Source of the DNA: Aurelia coerulea
Lineage: Eukaryota; Cnidaria; Scyphozoa; Semaeostomeae; Ulmaridae
DNA: 64,000 bases
Reading direction: 5' to 3'
Assembly: GCA_039566865.1 (NCBI GenBank)
Contig: CM076955.1
Coordinates: forward strand, 9,240,501 to 9,304,500
Under the pieces are notes generated by a model. The model was given only the letters and a program-made list of their open reading frames with translations, did no database searches and was not told the DNA's origin. The position numbers were made by a program, and so were the translations under genes. Position 1 is the stretch's first letter. Each line of letters starts with the position of its first letter. Below are positions 57,201 through 64,000 of the stretch, in pieces.

Positions 57201-58144
57201 TCGTAGTTGTTGTGAATGTCAAGAAGGTGGGAATGATCTTCAAAAGGTGCCTCTCCATCCTTGGCAGTTTCCAGATAGGCCTTGGGAAAGGTTAAATATT
57301 GATCTAGCAGGTCCATATTTTGGTTTTATGTGGTTAGTTGTTGAAGATGCGTACTCTAAGTGGCCAGAAGTGATCAAATTGAGAACTGCAACATCAGCAA
57401 CTGTAGCAGCAGCCCTTATGAAGATATTCGCGGTTCAAGGATTACCTGAGCAGCTTGTTTCTGATAATGGATCACAATTCACTTCAGAGGAATTCAAGGA
57501 GTTTTGCAAGCTCAGGGGAATCAATAACTGCTACGTTACATCATATCACCCACAAGCAAATGGTCAGGCGGAGAGATTCATTCAAACTTTCAAGAAGTGC
57601 ATGAACAAGATGGCAAAGAACAGCAAGAATATTGATTACAATGTGAATAATTTCTTGCTTACATATCGAGTTACCGTACATTCAACAACTGCTGTAGCTC
57701 CAAGCCAATTGCAGATGGGAAGAAAATTACGTACTCGTTTAGATTTGATTCATCCTTGAGTGCAAGGAAATGTCAATGATGATCAAAATCATGCTGTTGT
57801 CCAAGAAAGAGTTCATCAGTCACAGAAGAAGCAGAAAGCGTATCATGATCGTACGACGAAAATGCGAGAATTTGAAGTAGGAGATCATGTATGGACACGT
57901 AACTACAGCAGAAGAGGACCCAAATTCGTTCGTGCCAAGATTCATCACAAGATAAGCCCGTTGTCTTATTGAGTGTTTGTTCGTGACGGCTTGATTTGGC
58001 GACGACACTCTCAACAACTGAAATCTCCCGTTAGAGCAAGAGATCAGCCATGTGTAGATGAAGATCACCAACTGTTCCCCTCATTAAATGACGATGCAAC
58101 GAATATTTCGGAGGCCAATGCGGAGGAGCAAAACGTACCAGTAT
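54207..58144 (+). pseudogene. Gypsy gag-pol, broken by frameshifts and two TGA stops
   Basis: Gag starts with the ATG at 54207; a one-base slip in the T run near 54320-54327 separates it from the long frame 54328-57295. That frame holds the gag core, a zinc knuckle CYNCGKEGHYARDC, the protease DTGS motif, RT (FGISSAPAIFQQVMDQ, catalytic YLDDI), RNase H (ACDASGSGIG, QIEREG, TDHKP) and the integrase HHCC start (HFWWPGMD). A second slip near 57205-57215 leads to the integrase core 57247-57759, with DLAGP, SDNGSQFT and HPQANGQAERF, so D, D and E are all present. TGA stops at 57757-57759 and 57970-57972 interrupt the C-terminus, which otherwise runs to 58144. It is not functional as it stands. Confidence 0.9.
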
Positions 58145-58149
58145 AAACG

Positions 58150-59095
58150 TACTCGTATAAGTGAAATTACGACAAATTTAGAAAACGACCTAAGTACACT
58201 CCTAAATTGGTTTTATGCTAATGGTATGGTGGCAAACCCCGATAAGTTCCAATTGATGTTCTTGGGACTAAATGAAAAACATAAGCTACGCTTGAATATC
58301 AAGGGTGAAAAAATATCATCCACTAATCATGTTAAGCTTCTTGGAATCGAAATTGACAACCAGCTTAGATTCAATAAGCATGTAAAAACACTCTGCGACA
58401 AAACAAACAGAAAAGTCAGTGCTTTTAGGAGGCTAAATATTTATCTCTCAAGAGAACAGGCAATGAAACTGTGCAACACAGTAATTATTTCAAGCTTAAC
58501 TATTGCCAATTAGTGTGGATGTTTTGTGGCAAAGATGCCAACCATAAAATAAACCGTACTCATAAGCGTGCTTTAAGAACACTCCACAATGATTACGACT
58601 CTTCCTTTGATAAACTTTTGGAGAAAAGTGACACGGTAACGATCCACATAAAAAATCTACAAAAATTGATGCTAGAAATCTATAAGTCAATGAACCATCT
58701 AAATCCAGCATACATCTGGCACCTTCATGAAAGGAAAGAGATTCAATACGATCTCAGAACTAAGCATCTGTGTAAATTACCGAGTACAAGGACAATAAAA
58801 TATGGCACGGAGTCGCTCTCATTCCGAGGAAGCTTATTGTGGAATAATCTAAAAGATGAGATAAAGGAGCTACCATCAGTTGCAAGCTTTAAAAGAAAGA
58901 TCAAAACCTGGACGGGTGAACAGTGTAATTGTAAAATTTGTAAGTAGCCTGTCCATTATATTATGTAGCTTGTAAATACTAATTCTTATAAATCTTTGTA
59001 AATTATATTGTAAATAGTTGGTATTAATTAGTTTTCCTACAACTATTGTCACACCAACTTTAAATAATGATTATGATTTGATTTGATTTGATGAG
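58150..59095 (+). pseudogene. LINE 3' end nested in the gypsy element
   Basis: Frames 58150-58500 and 58471-58947 (shifted near 58480) give the RT part after the catalytic site: WFYANGMVANPDKFQLMFLG, VKLLGIEIDNQLRFNKHV, YCQLVWMFCGK, KRALRTLHNDY, and the C-terminal GEQCNCKICK motif. After a short 3' UTR comes a (GATTT)n tail (59070-59092). It resembles the LINE at 4232-5131. It lies between the gypsy pol end and right LTR, so it inserted after the gypsy element. Confidence 0.85.
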
Positions 59096-59182
59096 TTCAA
59101 CGTTGCTCAAATCGTGCAAGGAGACAGCCAGAAAGACTGGACTATGACATTTTTGGAGGACGGAATTAGACGGAATAAGAGA

Positions 59183-59377
59183 GGAGATGAGATTGTGTAA
59201 TTGTTATAATTGTTTGGTATAATCCCAAATGGACTAACCCCAAGGGACCTCGTAGTCATGCGTTGTAAAGTTGTTTACGACTTTTCTGTGATAGTTCTAA
59301 GTTGAGTGTTTTGGAAAGTAGACGCGTTGTTTTTCTATGTCTCGTTTGGCTAGGCCAAGTTTTAGGAAAACATAACA
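59183..59377 (+). repeat. Gypsy 3' LTR, 195 bp
   Basis: Same length as the 5' LTR and identical apart from about three changes near the start (first base, TGAGATTG, GTAATTG). A purine-rich stretch AAGAGAGGAGA overlaps its beginning and may be the polypurine tract. Confidence 0.85.
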
Positions 59378-61165
59378 CTACGGGGAAATAATGCACAGAA
59401 AATGTTTCTGCAAAGAAACCTTCCAGCATTGCCGATGAAATTTCAACTGGCGACGACAGAGAAATTGTGAGATTAATTCTTGAAAGATATAAGGATCATC
59501 GGAGCATTTTAGCGATAGTTCAAGCCACTGGACATACTATTGAGACTTTTTCTTTTAATGAGGTTAATACCAGAGATGTATGGTTCCAATTAAAGATGCT
59601 AGATAGCAGTAAATCAACAGGTGTTGATCAAATTCCACCTAGACTTGTTTCTCTGGCTAGCGATGAATTGGCTGTCCCTTTAACAAACGCCATCAATTCC
59701 AGTATTCGTAACGCTACAGTTCCTGAGAATGCAAAAACTGCTGCGGTATGCCCTTTGGATAAAGGTGAACCCATTCGAACTGTGAAGAGAAATTACCGTC
59801 CAGTCAGTGTACTTAACACTTTTTCTAAGATTTTCGAAAAAATTCTAAAGGAACAATTAATGCCTTTTCTAGATGATACCCTGTCAACTTTTATCGCAGC
59901 TTACAAAAAGGCATATAGTGCTCAACATGTTTTAATCAGACTCTTGGATGAGTGGAAATCTAAGCTTGATAATAATTTCATTGTTGGTTCTGTCTTGATG
60001 GATCTCTCAAAAGCTTTTGATTGCATCCCACATGATTGATAATAGCCAAACTCCATGCATATGGTTTTGATGAAAATTCATTAATTCTAGTTTATTCATA
60101 TTTAAAAAAACGGAAGCAAAGTGTGCGGATAAATAACAACTACAGTCCTTTTCAAGATACTGTATCAGGAGTACCCCAAGGATCAGTATTAGGTCCTATT
60201 CTTTTCAATTTCTATATAAATGATCTTTTCTTTTTTATAAAGCAAGTGACCATGTACAACTATGCTGATGATAATACGTTAGCTTACTTTTCCAAGTCCT
60301 TGCCGGATTTGGTCAAGGTTTTGGAAAACGAAGCAGATAACGCTTTGTCTTGGCTTGAACAAAATGAGATGATCGCTAATCCGGACAAATTCCATGCACT
60401 TTTTGTCAAAAAAGATCAGACAAACACTTGTGGCATCAATCTTGATTTTCAGGGACATTCTATAAAATCCGAAGAAACTGTCAAACTACTAGGTGTAACA
60501 CTAGATTACAAATTGAACCTTGATCCACATATATCTAACCTTTGCAAGAAGGCTGCGTCGCAACTAAACGTCCTCTAACGATTAAAGTCATTTATTGGTT
60601 TTGCTGAAAAAGAAGTTTTGGTTCAAAGTTTTGTATACTCAAATTTTAACTATTGTCCCCTGGTTTCTGTATAATGATCACAGACGTTCCTATAGTGATC
60701 TACTTCTCAAATAAAAAAGAAATGCACAATGCAAGTTGCTCGTCAAAGGACACTTTGTATCGAAATCTTCAAGACAATGAAAAATCTGAATCCATCATTT
60801 ATGAATAACATCTTTAGTTTCAGGACCTCTAATTATTCATCACGAAATCCAAACAATCTGAATCCTTTTTGGCCAAATCAAATAACCTTTCACTCAAAAA
60901 GCCTTAAAGCTATGGGACCACAAATCTGGAATTGTCTACCAAATGGATTAAAATCAGCTGAAAATATAAATAGTTAAAAAAAGGATTAAACAATGGGATG
61001 ATCCAACTTGTAAATGTAATGCGTGTCAATATAACAGTCTCTAAATTATTCTGGTATTATTATCGTTTATTTACTTTCGAAAAGCTTTATCTATTTATTT
61101 CTTTATTTGATATTCATTTATTCATTCATATGCTCGGTATTCGATTTAGATTAGGTGACTTATGC
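59378..61165 (+). pseudogene. Second family A LINE: RT region and 3' UTR
   Basis: It continues the LINE cut at 53978. RT fingers run at 59467-60039 (SSKSTGVDQIPPRLVSLA, NYRPVSVLNTFSKIFEKIL, LSKAFDCIPHD), then a small deletion shifts frame into 60036-60578 (SGVPQGSVLGPILFNFYIND, YADDN). A TAA interrupts after SQLNVL, and about 65 bp are missing near 60662 (between YCPLV and LYND). The end at 60729-60977 keeps CIEIFKTMKNLNPSFM and the 3' UTR contains TTCGATTTAGATTAGG. Multiple lesions make it clearly dead. Confidence 0.85.
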
Positions 61166-61803
61166 ATTTTACTTGTATTTCTACTTGTGCACTGTATTTT
61201 CTCGTTTTAACCTATTTACTTCCTTGCACATAAGACATTTTTAGTTCAGGCAGAAATTAATGTTGTAGGGCCAAAAGATGGACAACAATGATTGTTCCTG
61301 GCCAAGCAACTCTGATTGCAGCATTTTCTAATGCCCAAAAGGCATAGCACACCGAGAAAATTCCGGTGATAGCTCCAAAACATTCGGCCGAAAAAGGCCT
61401 AGGCCAAAGCGCCATTTTTCTATTAATAAGACGTCAAATATGACAAAGCTCGGTATTAAAAGCCTTAGATGATGCCGAGAAAGTCAGTCTCAGGTAACAG
61501 GTTGACAGAGGTAGCTTCCTGTCATAAGAGCGCTCACAGTGCCCATTGGCTTTCCTGTTGAGACTGACGTCAATAAACATATCAAAAATATACAAGTCTG
61601 CAATAAATCAGTGATGCCTGTACTCATTTTGTATTTCGTTTTAACTTGTATTTCTACTTGTGCACTGTATTTTTTCGTTTTAACCTGCATATACCTGTAT
61701 ATATCAAGTGTACCGTTGAAGAGGGTCTGACGTGTCAATCTGACGTGAAATCAAACGACATACGTCAAACAACAAAAGCAGCAACAACAACAACAACAAC
61801 AAC
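61160..61803 (+). repeat. Duplicated AT-rich tail and CAA microsatellite
   Basis: CTTGTATTTCTACTTGTGCA and the following TTTTAACCT block occur at about 61168-61212 and again at about 61645-61688. A CAA/CAG-rich run lies at 61766-61803. Probably LINE 3' tail material. Confidence 0.55.
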
Positions 61804-61914
61804 ATAGATTTACGCAACAAGCAACGAATGACACAACAACAATAGGACACTGATCCACTGCGAAGGGTAGCGACCTGAGATGGCTAGAAACTGAGGAGGA
61901 GGCTGTCTACTGAG

Positions 61915-62790
61915 CAAAACTTTTATGGAATAAGAGGCAAAGCTGGGAATTGGTTTGAATCCTACTTAAATAATAGAAAACAGTTCTGCTCTCTGAACGG
62001 TCAGCATTCTAAAGCCAGAGATGTAACCTGTGGTATCCCCCAAGGTTCTTGTTTAGGCCCTCTTCTTTTCATCATTTACTTGAATGACTTGGAAAAGTGT
62101 CTTAAATTCTCCAAGGCTAGCATTTATGCTGACGATACCAATATAACAATTGCATCGAACGATGTAGCGAAACTAACTGAGGACGCACATCAAGAGCTTT
62201 CCAATCTCTCTGAGTGGATGAGGGTGAACAAACTTAGCCCAAATCCCAAAAAACTGAATTCAAGGTCATAGGGCATCCACTTAAAACCAAAAATTTAGAC
62301 CTGCCAGAAGTGCTTAAACTAAATAACTCTGATATCAAAAGAGTTGAAAAGACGAAATCCCTCGGAGTGATAGTTGATGAAAAACTAAGTTGGGATGAAC
62401 AGTTTAAGCGCACCAAAGGCAAACTAAGTGGAGGTCTTGCAGCGTTGAAAAAATTGAAAAATGTAGTTCCACAATCCCAATTGTGTAATGTATATTATGC
62501 GTTAGTCGAGAGTCACCTGCGTTATGCCGATGTTATCTGGGGTAGTCTTTCAAAAACAAAAGTAGATGCTCTCCAATGCCTTCAAGACCGGGCGTTTTCG
62601 ATAATTGCAAACGCAAGAATAAAAGATGGCTGGTCGGCATCCTGGTTAAACGTAGAAAATCTTTTCCGTTACGATAGGAATGTCATGACTTACAAGATTA
62701 TGAACAGACAATGCCCTGAAAACCTCTGGGATAAATACAAGCCAAGATCTTTTCACTCGACCTACAATACGAGGCTATTTATATTTATGT
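61915..62790 (+). pseudogene. Family E LINE reverse transcriptase fragment
   Basis: The frame starts GIRGKAGNWFESYLNNRKQF, then CGIPQGSCLGPLLFIIYLND, the catalytic IYADDTNI and LSEWMRVNKLSPNP. It shifts near 62265 and continues LKLNNSDIKRVEKTKSLGVI, ESHLRYADVIWGSLS, ALQCLQDRAFSIIANARIKD and ENLFRYDRNVMTYKIMNRQC to about 62790. The catalytic motif is intact, but the 5' end, last helix and frame are lost. It is the reference used to recognise the split copy at 11820/17835. Confidence 0.85.
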
Positions 62791-62938
62791 ATTTATGAAA
62801 TTATTCACTTGCTCTGACGATGGCCTTGTGGCCAAAACTAGTAAGCAGGTAACTAAATAAATGAAAAAAAGCGCAAAACATCAACTCGATGCCTGCTCTC
62901 TGTAGATGTTTTCGATCTTCTTCATCGTTCACTTTATA

Positions 62939-63652
62939 CCGGGTGAGTCAGAAAAAACGTGGGGTGTTTGGCGGACTGTGACGTCACGTTCAGCCATCTG
63001 ATCATAATGAACTAAATTGTTTCTTGCAGCCAATGGTCTAACTTAGATCATAAGCCTTTCCCCATCGAAATCGGTCATTTGATGTAATAATAAAAAAATA
63101 TTTCATTTTTAAGACGTTGTATGGGAGTCTTGCAAACTGATAAAATCTTTAACAAAGCCCCTTCAGCATTTTCCTCTTGCCAAAGCTGCAGGTACACGTA
63201 GTATTATCAGGGGAGAAGGAAATAGTTTTGTCATGATACAGTGCAGCGCGTTGATCTTGCTTGAAGAAATCTCTTTACAACTCAAAGAAGCATGCATTTT
63301 TACTGTCTCTCAACGCAGGACAAGTTATGACAAGGCATCCCAGGGGAGAAAACACTATTTCCGAACTTTTTCACTCTCCCCTGATAATACCACATGTACC
63401 TGTAACTTTGGCAAGGCTAAAATGCTGAAGGGGCTTGGTTAAAGGTTTCCTCAGTTTGCAAGACTCCCATATAAAGTCTTACGAAGAAAATATTTTTTAA
63501 ACAATGCATCACATGACCGATTTTGATGGGGAAAGGTTTATGATCCAAGTCAGATTTGTGGCTGCATAAAATGATTTAGTTCACAACGATTGGGTGGCTA
63601 AACGGAACGTCACAATCCGCCAAACGCCCCACGTTTTTTCTGACTCACCCGG
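62939..63652. mobile_element. TA-flanked foldback element, 714 bp
   Basis: Ends CCGGGTGAGTCAGAAAAAAC and its inverse; TA on both sides (62937-62938, 63653-63654). Arms pair over most of their length (TTTGGCGGACTGTGACG with CGTCACAATCCGCCAAA; CCCCTTCAGCATTTT with AAAATGCTGAAGGGG; TTTGCAAGACTCCCATA with its inverse). Open frames inside are artefacts of the arms. Confidence 0.85.
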
Positions 63653-63654
63653 TA

Positions 63655-64000
63655 CATATATATATTTTGTTTACCTGTATATGTATGTTAGCTAGGTGTT
63701 TACAATCGAATTAAAATGAGAAGAACAAACAAACAAACAAAAGAAGGGCAAATAATCTCTCAATAAAGCCGAACCGGATGTTTACATTTGCACATTAGCC
63801 AATCAGATGTGACCATGACGTCACATAAACAAAAGAATCGACAGGAGAAAGTACCCCTCACATTTGACGGGTCGTGCAAGCGACGATACGGTAAAACAAA
63901 CTCAGTAATAATAATTTAAGTTGCCCTAACTACAGCATAAGATGCCTTCGTTGCTCTGTTTGATTTAGTTGCCGTCTCGGCCCTCGTTGGTCTGAATATT
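63655..64000. other. No gene recognised at the right edge
   Basis: A TATATATATATTTTG run, an AAACAAACAAACAAA run near 63726 and AT-rich unique sequence. Nothing further is supported. Confidence 0.4.

Larger units (their letters stand above)
53979..59377 (+). mobile_element. Ty3/gypsy LTR retrotransposon
   Basis: Two 195-bp direct repeats flank a gag-pol region of about 3.9 kb plus a nested LINE fragment. The site duplication is CTAAG/CTACG (53974-53978, 59378-59382, one mismatch). Domain order is gag with zinc knuckle, protease, RT, RNase H, integrase, which defines the gypsy (Metaviridae) type; there is no envelope gene. The LTRs differ at about three positions, so the insertion is recent relative to the LINE around it. 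Confidence 0.9.

Noticed and set aside
62939..63652. Open frame at 63233-63442 as a small gene
   Set aside because: It lies across the loop and arm of a TA-flanked inverted-repeat element and has no family motif.

Overview
The window looks like AT-rich intergenic and intronic DNA from an invertebrate animal. An anthozoan cnidarian (sea anemone or coral) is most likely but not proven. The evidence is a host gene split by a canonical GT-AG phase-1 intron, a single-domain Kunitz protein of the kind common in anthozoans, a DIRS tyrosine-recombinase retrotransposon, several CR1/L2/jockey-like LINE lineages and many long-inverted-repeat DNA elements. I see no prokaryotic gene, operon, rRNA or convincing tRNA.

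Only one host gene is well supported: a small secreted Kunitz protein on the + strand. A signal-peptide exon (10220-10280) and a Kunitz exon (20048-20259) are separated by a 9.77 kb intron packed with transposons. Nearly everything else recognisable is mobile DNA, much of it nested.

Layout. 1-2.7 kb: a LINE ORF1 remnant and short repeats. 2.7-6.5 kb: a 3.7 kb element with GAGGCCCCC ends, holding a hAT-like element with a 125-bp tandem array, a LINE 3' fragment and a TA-flanked foldback. 7.9-9.6 kb: a LINE tail, another TA foldback and a TTAA-like element. 10.2-20.4 kb: the Kunitz gene; its intron holds an old LINE split by a DIRS element, which is itself interrupted by a TTAA-flanked element. 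20.5-23.4 kb: a minus-strand LINE split by a 1.08 kb foldback whose loop contains a possible two-exon micro-ORF, then an endonuclease scrap. 25.2-45.5 kb: one LINE (family A, with an SGNH-esterase-like ORF1) broken into five pieces by four insertions of 2.87 kb, 11.93 kb, 550 bp and 714 bp. Each insertion has a recognisable target duplication. The 11.93 kb insertion carries a 7.2 kb array of a 64-bp satellite. 45.7-52.1 kb: three more LINE copies (one nearly intact) and a third TA foldback. 52.1-61.2 kb: a 1.1 kb DNA element, then a second family A LINE interrupted by a young Ty3/gypsy element with 195-bp LTRs, itself interrupted by a LINE 3' end. 61.9-63.7 kb: a LINE fragment and a fourth TA foldback.

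The most informative content is the set of non-autonomous DNA element families whose ends and target duplications can be read directly because they landed in recognisable LINE sequence. The 11.93 kb satellite-bearing insertion is the best candidate for something undescribed. All boundaries were read by eye; percent identities, copy numbers and superfamily assignments are estimates.
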